11,229 nt of DNA from UBA10002 sp964373775 (lineage in GTDB: Bacteria; Patescibacteriota; Minisyncoccia; Phycocordibacterales; UBA10002): positions 1-11,229 of the forward strand of contig CAYJWA010000032.1 of NCBI GenBank assembly GCA_964373775.1, read 5' to 3'. Positions 5,364 to 10,745 of the stretch are shown in pieces. The notes under the pieces are model-generated. The model was given only the letters and a program-made list of their open reading frames with translations. It did no database searches and was not told the origin of the DNA. A program made the position numbers and the translations under genes. Positions within the stretch are counted from its first letter, which is position 1. Each line of letters starts with the position of its first letter.

Positions 5364-5834
5364 ATGACCTTTGATACCGACATCCTCCTTGTTATATTCG
5401 CCGTAGGTATAGTCATTACCGCGCTACTGGGGCTCCATACCGAATGGCGGCTTACCCGGCTGCTGCGCGGCAAGAACGGAAAATCGCTTGAGGAGACGAT
5501 AGTCAAAAGCGCGGCGGATATGGAACGGTTCAAGCAGTTCCGCAAAGAGATTGAGCAATATCTGGAAACAGTGGAAAAACGGATGGGCCAAAGCATCCGC
5601 GGAGTCGGCACGGTGCGCTTTAATCCGTTTCGGGGCACCGGAGAAGGCGGGAATCAGAGTTTTGCCAGCGCTTTCATCAGCGAAAAGGGAGATGGGGTAG
5701 TCTTCTCAACGCTCTATTCCCGCGAGCGGATGAGCGTCTTTGCAAAACCGCTCACCGGCGGAAAGTCGGAGTATGAACTGACAGACGAAGAGAGAGGAGC
5801 GATAAAACTCGCTCAACAAAGGCTTCGCCTGTAA
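5364..5834 (+). CDS. DUF4446 family membrane-anchored protein
   Basis: This 156-residue protein has one N-terminal hydrophobic helix (residues about 6-25, DILLVIFAVGIVITALLGLH), then a charged coiled-coil-like region (about 27-73) and a compact C-terminal domain. In that domain are GVGTVRFNPFRGTGEGGNQS, FASAFISEKGDGVVFSTLYS and FAKPLTGGKSEYELTDEER. The VRFNPF...G...SFA...D..G.G.V.S....R......AKP pattern is the DUF4446 signature, common in Firmicutes and CPR. The function is unknown; the layout suggests a membrane-tethered cytoplasmic domain. It starts 58 bases from the divergent desulfurase gene. The end of the gene, AGGCTTCGCCTGTAA, contains a small palindrome, and the next bases are heptamer repeat copy B. 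Confidence 0.82.
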   Translation: MTFDTDILLVIFAVGIVITALLGLHTEWRLTRLLRGKNGKSLEETIVKSAADMERFKQFRKEIEQYLETVEKRMGQSIRGVGTVRFNPFRGTGEGGNQSFASAFISEKGDGVVFSTLYSRERMSVFAKPLTGGKSEYELTDEERGAIKLAQQRLRL

Positions 5835-5862
5835 ATCCGAAGCACGAAATCCGAAACAAATT
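5832..5862 (+). repeat. Intergenic GAAATCC-type heptamer repeat, copy B
   Basis: The sequence matches copy A (2010-2047) base for base except for one missing 7-base GAAATCC unit: GAAGCAC, GAAATCC, GAAACAA, ATT from 5839. It starts on the TAA stop of the DUF4446 gene and fills most of the gap before infB. Copy A also starts on a TAA stop. Confidence 0.8.
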
Positions 5863-5886
5863 TCCGCGACCTTTGCGAAAAAGATT

Positions 5887-7455
5887 ATGAGCACACCAAC
5901 TTCCAAAACTGAAAAGACTTCAGCAATTCCGCGACCTCCCGTGGTCGCGGTCTTGGGTCATGTCAACCACGGCAAGAGCACGCTTCTTGATTATATCCGC
6001 AAGACCAGCGTAACAGAAAAAGAAGCCGGGGGCATTACCCAGCAACTTGGCGCGTACGAAGTCACAGTGCCGCAGATTAGCGCCGATGCCAATACGCAGA
6101 TAAATGTAGATAATCAGCAAGCGCCAGCACGCACCATTACTTTTCTGGATACTCCGGGGCACGAGGCATTCAAGGGTATTCGCGAGCGCGGCGCAACCGT
6201 CGCAGATATTGCCGTACTCGTGATTTCCGGAGAAGAGGGAGTTAAGCCGCAGACCCTTGAGGCGCTCCGATACATTACAACCGCAGAAATCCCCTACCTT
6301 GTCGCGATTACCAAAATTGACAAGCCGAATGCGAATGCAGAGCGGGTACAGCAAGATCTCGCGGAACACAAAATCCTTGTGGAAGGATACGGCGGAGATA
6401 TTCCTTGTATCCGTCTTTCCAGCAAGACCGGCGAGGGAGTGGAAGACCTCCTGGAGATGACTCTTCTGGTTGCGGACTTGCATCCAGTCGCAACACACCC
6501 AGAGAAACCCGCCTCCGGTTTTGTCATAGAAGCGCAATGCGGAGAGAGAACCGGTATCTCGGCAACGCTTCTTATCAGAGACGGCACGCTCCAGAAAGGC
6601 GCGTTTGTCGCCGCAGAAAAAGCATTAGCGCCCGTGCGGTTTATTAGGACAGCCAGTGGGGAGAAGGTGTCGCAGCAAGTAGCAGGGCACGCGGTCTCGG
6701 TTACCGGCTGGAATGCAATCCCGCGTATCGGGGCGCGATTTATTGCCTTCGCCGCGAAAAAGGACGCGGAGAGGGAGACAGCGATATTTTCCGAAGCGAC
6801 AAGCCGTAAGAGCGTGACGCAAAAGCCCGCGCGCGCGGCAACGGAAGACAACGCAATAATTCCCATCATTATCAAAGCGGACGCAGGCGGAAGTGTGGAA
6901 GCCGTGGAGCATGAGATAAAAAAGCAGGAGACGGAGCAGGTGGCGCTCCAGATTGTCGCAAAAGGAATCGGCGCCCTCTCCGAGAGCGACCTCAAGACCG
7001 CAGCGAGTTGCCGCGCTCCGCTGATTGTGGGGTTCAATGTCGGGATTGATGCGTCCGCCAAAGACGCATTTCTGCGAAGCGGTATTCCCTTTGCCGTCTT
7101 TGATGTGATTTACGAGCTCGCGGAGTGGGTCGCCGCAAAAGTCAGAGAGCGAACGCCGAAAAAGCGGGTGGAGGAGATAAGCGGCAGTGCACGTATTCTG
7201 AAGCTGTTTTCCGCGGAGAAGGACAAACAGATTATCGGCGGGAAAGTGTCGGAAGGAGAACTGCGGCGCGGCGATGAGTTTCGGGTGCTCCGGCGCGATA
7301 CGCTCATCGGCACGGGAAAAATCCGGGAACTCCAGCACCAGAAAGGAAAGATAGAGAAAGCTCCGAAAGACAGCGAGTGCGGCGCATTGGTGAATGCGAC
7401 CGTCGCGATTGCAGTCGGGGACAGGATTGAGACATTCATCATAGTGGAGAAATAA
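5887..7455 (+). CDS. infB: Translation initiation factor IF-2, short form
   Basis: This 522-residue GTPase brings fMet-tRNA to the 30S P site. It begins almost directly with the G domain, so the long N-terminal region of E. coli IF-2 (890 aa) is absent. Motifs are G1 GHVNHGKS (24-31), switch I EAGGITQQLGAYEV, G3 DTPGH (88-92), G4 TKID (142-145) and G5 SSKTGEG (178-184). Domain II (SGFVIEAQCGERTGISATLL), the IF-2 core domain III (IIPIIIKADAGGSVEAVEHE) and the C-terminal fMet-binding domain (about 430-522, with FSAEKDKQIIGGKVSEGELR) follow. G1 has N where the family has D (GHVDHGK) and G4 has T where NKID is normal. An extra stretch of about 20 residues (61-81) sits between switch I and G3. Start ATG at 5887; downstream are a T/G-rich gap and rbfA. 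Confidence 0.95.
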   Translation: MSTPTSKTEKTSAIPRPPVVAVLGHVNHGKSTLLDYIRKTSVTEKEAGGITQQLGAYEVTVPQISADANTQINVDNQQAPARTITFLDTPGHEAFKGIRERGATVADIAVLVISGEEGVKPQTLEALRYITTAEIPYLVAITKIDKPNANAERVQQDLAEHKILVEGYGGDIPCIRLSSKTGEGVEDLLEMTLLVADLHPVATHPEKPASGFVIEAQCGERTGISATLLIRDGTLQKGAFVAAEKALAPVRFIRTASGEKVSQQVAGHAVSVTGWNAIPRIGARFIAFAAKKDAERETAIFSEATSRKSVTQKPARAATEDNAIIPIIIKADAGGSVEAVEHEIKKQETEQVALQIVAKGIGALSESDLKTAASCRAPLIVGFNVGIDASAKDAFLRSGIPFAVFDVIYELAEWVAAKVRERTPKKRVEEISGSARILKLFSAEKDKQIIGGKVSEGELRRGDEFRVLRRDTLIGTGKIRELQHQKGKIEKAPKDSECGALVNATVAIAVGDRIETFIIVEK

Positions 7456-7501
7456 TTCAGCAAGGAAAACACAAAGCGCCGTACCTCCACCCTTCGGGGG
7501 A

Positions 7502-7516
7502 TCTCGCAGAGCGAGA
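7502..7516. repeat. Short palindrome in the infB-rbfA gap
   Basis: TCTCGC and GCGAGA (6 bp) flank a 3-base loop AGA. It is preceded by CCCTTCGGG (another 3-base-loop palindrome, about 7490-7498). No T run follows, so it is not a typical terminator. Confidence 0.5.
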
Positions 7517-7539
7517 CGAAAAGCCAAACAGAAAGATGA

Positions 7540-7622
7540 GTTTGTGTTTTGAATAGTTTGTGTCTTTGTTTGGTTTTTTGTGCCGTTTGTGTTTTGGTCA
7601 ATTTTCTGGGGTTTGTGTTTTG
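7540..7622 (+). repeat. T/G-rich imperfect direct repeats upstream of rbfA
   Basis: GTTTGTGTTTTG occurs exactly at 7540-7551, 7585-7596 and 7611-7622, with a near copy GTTTGTGTCTTTG at 7557. The region is almost free of A and C on the plus strand. It lies between infB and rbfA; the rbfA frame happens to be open through it, but the peptide there is Cys/Leu/Phe/Val-rich low-complexity sequence, not RbfA. Confidence 0.7.
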
Positions 7623-7665
7623 TTTGGAATTTGCGCAGTTGTGGTTTGTGCTTTCGTTCACTCGT

Positions 7666-8010
7666 ATGTCACTAAAGGATGAAAAAATACGGGAAGCCAT
7701 CCGGCACGCGGCGGCGGAGTTTCTGGAACGGGAATCAAACCGCACGGCGCTCATCACGGTTACGGGTGTTGCTCTGAAAGCGCGCGGCAGAAGTGCGGTG
7801 ATTCTCTTCACTGTTCTCCCCGAGGAAATGGAACAGGGAGCGCTTGCCTTTCTCAAGCGCCAGAGAGGCGCTTTGCGCGGCTATATTGCAAAGCGCGTGC
7901 GTATGCAGCGGCTTCCCTTGATTGACTGCGCATTGGATGTCGGAGAAAAGAATCGCCAGAAACTTGATGAACTGTCGCAAAACTTCTTCGAGAAAAAGGT
8001 ATACGAATAG
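7666..8010 (+). CDS. rbfA: Ribosome-binding factor A
   Basis: The start at ATG 7666 gives a 114-residue protein, the usual RbfA size, beginning MSLKDEKIREAIRHAAAEFL, the expected first helix. The KH-like core follows: TALITVTGVALKARGRSAVI aligns with the ..ltVt.Vevs.D...A.V strand pair, then LFTVLPEEMEQGALAFLKRQ, GALRGYIAKRVRMQRLPLID with the conserved LR..la.r..lr..P segment, and a last helix KNRQKLDELSQNFF. RbfA binds the 30S subunit during late assembly and 16S 5'-end maturation. It follows infB, as in the conserved nusA-infB-rbfA order of many bacteria. The Asp usual before the A-K-V strand is replaced (KARGRSA), so the domain is somewhat divergent. No clear Shine-Dalgarno site precedes the ATG. 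Confidence 0.85.
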   Translation: MSLKDEKIREAIRHAAAEFLERESNRTALITVTGVALKARGRSAVILFTVLPEEMEQGALAFLKRQRGALRGYIAKRVRMQRLPLIDCALDVGEKNRQKLDELSQNFFEKKVYE

Positions 8011-8081
8011 CGCATTACGAAAGCGCACACACGAATTGGAAAAATGCCGACGGTGCTGTATTGTGTAGATGTTTTCATCAT

Positions 8082-8153
8082 GGCCTGGTGGCGAAGTGGT
8101 AACGCTGAAGTCTGCAAAACTTCCATGCGGGGGTTCGATTCCCCCCCAGGCCT
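8082..8153 (+). tRNA. tRNA-Cys (anticodon GCA)
   Basis: The acceptor GGCCTGG pairs with CCAGGCC with discriminator T, typical of tRNA-Cys. The anticodon stem GAAGT/ACTTC encloses CTGCAAA, giving anticodon GCA. The T arm is GGGGG-TTCGATT-CCCCC. No CCA is encoded. Only two bases separate it from tRNA-Leu, so both are surely on one transcript. Confidence 0.96.
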
Positions 8154-8155
8154 AT

Positions 8156-8246
8156 GCCGATGTGGCGGAACTGGTATACGCGCAACACTTAAAATGTTGT
8201 CCGCCTTTATAAGCGGTTGTGGGTTCGACTCCCACCATCGGCACCA
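8156..8246 (+). tRNA. tRNA-Leu (anticodon TAA), CCA encoded
   Basis: The acceptor GCCGATG pairs with CATCGGC; discriminator A is at 8243 and CCA follows at 8244-8246. The anticodon stem CAACA/TGTTG encloses CTTAAAA, giving anticodon TAA for the UUA codon. A long class II variable arm (CCGCCTTTATAAGCGG region) is present, as expected for leucine, and the T arm is TGGG-rich with TTCGACT. It is the only tRNA of the four here with a genomic CCA. Confidence 0.96.
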
Positions 8247-8267
8247 TGTTGGAAAAGTCAATGCCTC

Positions 8268-8286
8268 GCCCCGCCGCAGGCGGGGC
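8268..8286. repeat. GC-rich palindrome downstream of tRNA-Leu
   Basis: GCCCCGCC (8268-8275) and GGCGGGGC (8279-8286) pair over 8 bp with a 3-base loop GCA. Outside a TC/TC mismatch a further GCC/GGC pair extends it. No T run follows. It belongs to the same short-arm, 3-base-loop style as several other palindromes in the window. The rest of the 246-base gap between tRNA-Leu and the next start (8247-8492) shows only the candidate promoter. Confidence 0.6.
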
Positions 8287-8436
8287 TCGGCGACCAAATC
8301 GTACGGAGTTTTCGGGGTAAAATTCTCTGGGAAAAATACAAGAACATTTTTATCAGGTAAGGGACTAAAACAGTTTTTTGTTGCCTGTTTTTGATTTGAC
8401 AAGATTACTCTCTTATGCGAAACTATACTCGTTACT

Positions 8437-8464
8437 TTGACAGTAACTGTACAAGCAAAATACT
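8437..8464 (+). promoter_or_regulatory. Candidate sigma-70 promoter of the 8493 gene
   Basis: TTGACA (8437-8442) is a perfect -35, followed after 16 bases by AATACT (8459-8464), a 4-of-6 -10. The predicted start near 8471 would leave a leader of about 20 bases containing the GGAGG at 8484-8488. The -35 also sits in the loop of a small inverted repeat GTTAC/GTAAC (8431-8447). A second TTGACA lies at 8396-8401, but its only good -10 (TATACT, 8424) is 22 bases away. Confidence 0.45.
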
Positions 8465-8492
8465 TGTGCAAACCCCATATGACGGAGGTTAT

Positions 8493-8927
8493 ATGTTCAG
8501 AAAAAGAGAGAAGTTCGCTCTTCCACAATCAATGGTTGCAGCGATTCAGCTGACGCAGATGATGGCTGAAGTGCTGGCTGGTTCCACATTGACCTTGTTT
8601 CAGGTAAGTGTGATTGCCGAAGAGATCGATGGCCAATTCGGCAAAGACGCCGCGCAAAGAACGGTAAAAACTGATTGCGTGTTCGTTGACAACCGAGGTC
8701 AGAAACGAGTAGCGGTGGCGTGGGTTCGTATCGCCAGGTCCAATGGCGAGTGGCACCCTACCTATCTGGAAAATTTCATCAAATTGGACGATGGCACTCC
8801 TCACCGAATGGAATTTGGATGCCACACCAATGAGAAACCACTCACTCCGCCGTTTGTCTCATCTAGAGATGAGAAATTATCTGTACCTCCCGTGGCGCCT
8901 AAGTTGGATTATTCCAGAATCCATTGA
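8493..8927 (+). CDS. Unrecognised 144-residue protein
   Basis: I do not recognise the family. The start chosen is ATG 8493 because GGAGG at 8484-8488 lies 4 bases upstream, the best ribosome binding site in the window; an in-frame ATG at 8415 lacks one and would run through the promoter. The protein is soluble with no signal peptide. It has an N-terminal helical part (KREKFALPQSMVAAIQLTQM to LFQVSVIAEEIDGQFG), then a beta-rich part (CVFVDNRGQKRVAVAWVRIA, RSNGEWHPTYLENFIKLDDG) and a Pro-rich tail (LTPPFVSS...SVPPVAPKLD). The gene has its own promoter candidate and a strong terminator, so it is a single-gene unit. Both features set it apart from neighbouring genes, which may mean high expression or a different origin. 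Confidence 0.75.
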   Translation: MFRKREKFALPQSMVAAIQLTQMMAEVLAGSTLTLFQVSVIAEEIDGQFGKDAAQRTVKTDCVFVDNRGQKRVAVAWVRIARSNGEWHPTYLENFIKLDDGTPHRMEFGCHTNEKPLTPPFVSSRDEKLSVPPVAPKLDYSRIH

Positions 8928-8937
8928 AATTCACTTT

Positions 8938-8955
8938 CGAGATAATGTAATCTCG
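8938..8955 (+). repeat. Small hairpin immediately before the terminator
   Basis: CGAGAT (8938-8943) pairs with ATCTCG (8950-8955) around AATGTA. It abuts the terminator hairpin, so the two may stack in the transcript's 3' end. Confidence 0.5.
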
Positions 8956-8985
8956 GCCTCACATTGCTGTGAGGCTTTTCTTTTT
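8956..8985 (+). terminator. Rho-independent terminator after the 8493 gene
   Basis: GCCTCAC (8956-8962) pairs perfectly with GTGAGGC (8969-8975) around ATTGCT, followed at once by TTTTCTTTTT (8976-8985). It lies 28 bases after the TGA stop. This is the clearest intrinsic terminator in the window. Confidence 0.9.
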
Positions 8986-9248
8986 GCATTCGCTTCGCGA
9001 ATGCTAGAATTAGCTTGCGTCAAGAAAAACTTGTCATTCCTTCTGAAGATCACCCGTAGGGTGAAGATTATCAGCGGTGCGGCTCCGCCGCCTTTCCGTC
9101 ATACGACGACTGTTCCGCTCTCTGCGTTCGCGGGTTGCCGGATTTTCGCCCTCCTTCGCCTATCGGCTTCGGGCGGGCAAGCGGGGGGACTTCCTCGCCG
9201 CCTGCGGCGGCGAAAGCGGTTCGGACTAGTTCAAGTATTCTGCAGTAA
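8986..9248. repeat. Palindrome-rich intergenic region without a gene
   Basis: The gap between the stop at 8927 and the gene end at 9249 holds no credible gene. It carries a series of short palindromes, most with 3-base loops: GCATTCGC-TTC-GCGAATGC (8986-9004), TCACCC-GTA-GGGTGA (9050-9064, with GAAGAT-like bases on both sides), GCGGC-TCC-GCCGC (9079-9091) and TCGCCGCC-TGC-GGCGGCGA (9195-9213). None has a following T run. Open frames through it read as Arg/Ala/Ser-rich low complexity. It may be an accumulation site for small palindromic repeats. Confidence 0.6.
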
Positions 9249-10157
9249 TTATACACTTTGCGCGAACCTTTTTTGAACGGAACTAAGGAAGCCGCCCCGC
9301 CGCCGCGAGCTGAAGCTCGCCACCCTACAAAAAAGTTGGCAGGCGAACTTACGAGCATCTGATTCTCGTAACTTACGACATTTTTGAAAATTTTTAAGAG
9401 ATGTCATTTGAAGGTCGTTGAGGTGAGTCGCCGGGCGAGCCGATGTAATAAGGGAAAGCGCCTCCTCTGGGGTTTTGCCGGTGCTTACAAGATGGGCGGC
9501 AACCAAAAGCGGAGCTCGGCCATGGCCATTTTTGCAGTGAACATAGATTTTCTTTTTCATGGCAACCAACTTTCCTAAAATTGCCACGCCAAAATCAAAT
9601 TGTTCATCGGTGGGAGCCTCATGGTTTTTTATCGGGAGCCAAGTATAAAATTGAATTCCGAAAGGCGCGTCAATGCGTTCCTCTTCCAGCGATATGTCCG
9701 CTTCAATGCCCTCTTTGCGAAGCTCTTCATCAAAGTGCGTCTGGCAGCATTGATTCGTGCCGATATATATTCCGTCGGTAATATGGCTGTAGTCAATATT
9801 CTTTACCCCCACACCAAACGAGGAGGAGTGGTTAAGACCCCTCTCGGCAAAATTCCTCGTTGTGGTGTGGGGGTTTAGCGGCGAATGATTGTCCGCTACT
9901 GCCGCGCCCTGCGCCCATTTGAGAAAAGCGTCATATGCCGCCTCGCCGCAAATAGATTTTCCGGTATCGGTGTTGATAAAAAACGGCACTCCACCGCAAA
10001 AGTTCTTATCATATTCTCTGAATTTTTTGAGATTCTCCTCGTTGTGCCACGCTTCGTATTGTTCTATTGCAACGCCGAGATTCTTCCGCAAGTCATCAAC
10101 AATGGGCGCCATTTTCAAACAATGGGGGCATTCTCTGCCATAAAATTCTATAAGCAT
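9249..10157 (-). CDS. Thioredoxin-like / dual-specificity phosphatase fusion protein
   Basis: The start ATG at 10157 follows the cupredoxin stop by 4 bases; the upstream in-frame GTG at 10178 would overlap that gene. The product has 302 residues. Residues 1-85 form a thioredoxin-like domain with CPHC at 10-13 and a cis-Pro in GGVPFF (58). Residues about 120-265 form a dual-specificity phosphatase-like domain (ITDGIYIGTN start) with the catalytic P-loop HCKNGHGR (207-214, C208 and R214), the HCX5R signature. The phosphatase hydrolyses phospho-Ser/Thr/Tyr or other phosphoesters; the thioredoxin part exchanges disulfides. The linker 95-118 is encoded by a palindromic insert. The C-terminal tail after about 265 (Arg/Ser/Phe-rich) comes from palindromic repeats and is probably not part of the fold. 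No signal peptide is seen. Confidence 0.8.
   Translation of the reverse strand: MLIEFYGRECPHCLKMAPIVDDLRKNLGVAIEQYEAWHNEENLKKFREYDKNFCGGVPFFINTDTGKSICGEAAYDAFLKWAQGAAVADNHSPLNPHTTTRNFAERGLNHSSSFGVGVKNIDYSHITDGIYIGTNQCCQTHFDEELRKEGIEADISLEEERIDAPFGIQFYTWLPIKNHEAPTDEQFDFGVAILGKLVAMKKKIYVHCKNGHGRAPLLVAAHLVSTGKTPEEALSLITSARPATHLNDLQMTSLKNFQKCRKLRESDARKFACQLFCRVASFSSRRRGGFLSSVQKRFAQSV
9305..9320. repeat. Palindrome encoding part of the phosphatase C-terminal tail
   Basis: GCGAGC (9305-9310) and GCTCGC (9315-9320) pair around TGAA. On the minus strand it reads GCGAGCTTCAGCTCGC and lies within the coding frame (RVASFSSRR). A second inverted repeat, TTACGAG against CTCGTAA, lies just inside the gene at about 9348-9370. 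Together they make up the low-complexity tail. Confidence 0.6.
9805..9874. repeat. In-frame palindromic insertion in the thioredoxin-phosphatase linker
   Basis: The left arm 9805-9824 (ACCCCCACACCAAACGAGGA) and right arm 9854-9874 pair over 12 bp and then 8 bp, with a single bulged base and a 29-base loop. It encodes about residues 95-118 (NPHTTT to FGVGV), between the last thioredoxin helix and the start of the phosphatase domain. Confidence 0.85.
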
Positions 10158-10161
10158 ATTC

Positions 10162-10683
10162 TTACTCAACCACAACACTCCCGGTCATATAAGGATGGAT
10201 AGTGCAGAGATAGTTAAATGTTCCGGCGCTGTTGAAGGTAAAGCTATATGTTCCTCCTTTGTTTAGGGTTCCGCTGGCAGGTCCACCGTTATCCCCGGTC
10301 ACCGTGTGAGGAGCAGAGTCTTGATTCGTCCAAACGACAGTATCGCCCTTCTTTATGCTGAAGGATTTCTGGCTAAAAGCAAAACCCTGGATTGAAAGAT
10401 TATATGTCGTAGGGGCAACAGCTGGTGCAGGTGCAGGTGCAGGTGTTGTTGGTTGAGAGACCGGTTGTTGTGTTGCCGGTTCTGAAACCGCTGATTGCGG
10501 AACTGTTTGCTGATTTGATGTTTGAGGAACTGACGGTGCTGGCTGGTATGTACCTCGTAAGAGAAAATATCCGCCCACGAGAACGACCGCGGCGATAACA
10601 ATTGCGATAATAGGTTTATTCACCCCGTTAGACATTTTTTGTTCTTGTTCTGGCATAGTATTTTTAGAACTCTCGAGAGACAT
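10162..10683 (-). CDS. Membrane-anchored cupredoxin (plastocyanin-like copper protein)
   Basis: From ATG 10683 the protein has 173 residues. A short polar cytoplasmic head (1-23) leads to one transmembrane helix (24-42, PIIAIVIAAVVLVGGYFLL), then a Gln/Pro/Thr/Ala-rich linker (about 45-92, with PAPAPAPA). The cupredoxin domain (93-173) carries type 1 copper ligands: H126 in APHTV, C160, H163 and M166 in YLCTIHPYM. This matches the plastocyanin/amicyanin-like family of extracytoplasmic electron carriers or copper-binding proteins. The TTG at 10689 and the later ATGs at codons 10 and 17 are possible alternative starts. The ATG at codon 17 lies in one arm of an inverted repeat. The downstream thioredoxin-phosphatase starts 4 bases after the stop, so the two are co-transcribed. 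Confidence 0.87.
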   Translation of the reverse strand: MSLESSKNTMPEQEQKMSNGVNKPIIAIVIAAVVLVGGYFLLRGTYQPAPSVPQTSNQQTVPQSAVSEPATQQPVSQPTTPAPAPAPAVAPTTYNLSIQGFAFSQKSFSIKKGDTVVWTNQDSAPHTVTGDNGGPASGTLNKGGTYSFTFNSAGTFNYLCTIHPYMTGSVVVE

Positions 10684-10723
10684 TTTCAATAATGTTAGAA
10701 ATAACCGAGATGTCTAACGGGGT
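10622..10723. repeat. Inverted repeat spanning the start region of the cupredoxin gene
   Basis: ACCCCGTTAGACAT (10622-10635) is the exact reverse complement of ATGTCTAACGGGGT (10710-10723), a 14-bp inverted repeat separated by 74 bases. On the gene's strand the first copy lies upstream of the ATG at 10683 and the second covers codons 17-21 (ATG TCT AAC GGG GT). In the transcript they could pair and enclose the first start codon while burying the third one. Confidence 0.75.
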
Positions 10724-10745
10724 TCATATTATTTATTAGTTAAGG

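Noticed and set aside
5920..7527. Long minus-strand open frames opposite infB (205, 255 and 300 codons)
   Set aside because: They overlap the well-supported IF-2 gene and encode Cys/Arg/Ser-rich sequence with no recognisable domain.
7549..7665. N-terminal extension of RbfA by 39 residues
   Set aside because: The added peptide is translated T/G-rich repeat; the start at 7666 gives the normal RbfA N-terminus and length.
8268..8286. Terminator after tRNA-Leu
   Set aside because: The stem is strong, but no T run follows it.
8415..8492. Earlier ATG at 8415 for the unrecognised 144-residue protein
   Set aside because: It has no ribosome binding site and would cover the candidate promoter; GGAGG directly precedes the ATG at 8493.
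7881..8528. Minus-strand frame of 215 codons across the two tRNAs
   Set aside because: It is a translation of tRNA-Cys and tRNA-Leu antisense sequence, a common artefact.
306..8927. Genetic code 25 (TGA as glycine), used by some CPR groups
   Set aside because: TGA ends the glutaredoxin at 306-308 and the 144-residue protein at 8925-8927 at sensible positions, and no gene here needs TGA read through.
10158..10178. GTG start at 10178 for the thioredoxin-phosphatase
   Set aside because: It overlaps the cupredoxin end; the ATG at 10157 directly precedes the first beta strand of the thioredoxin fold.
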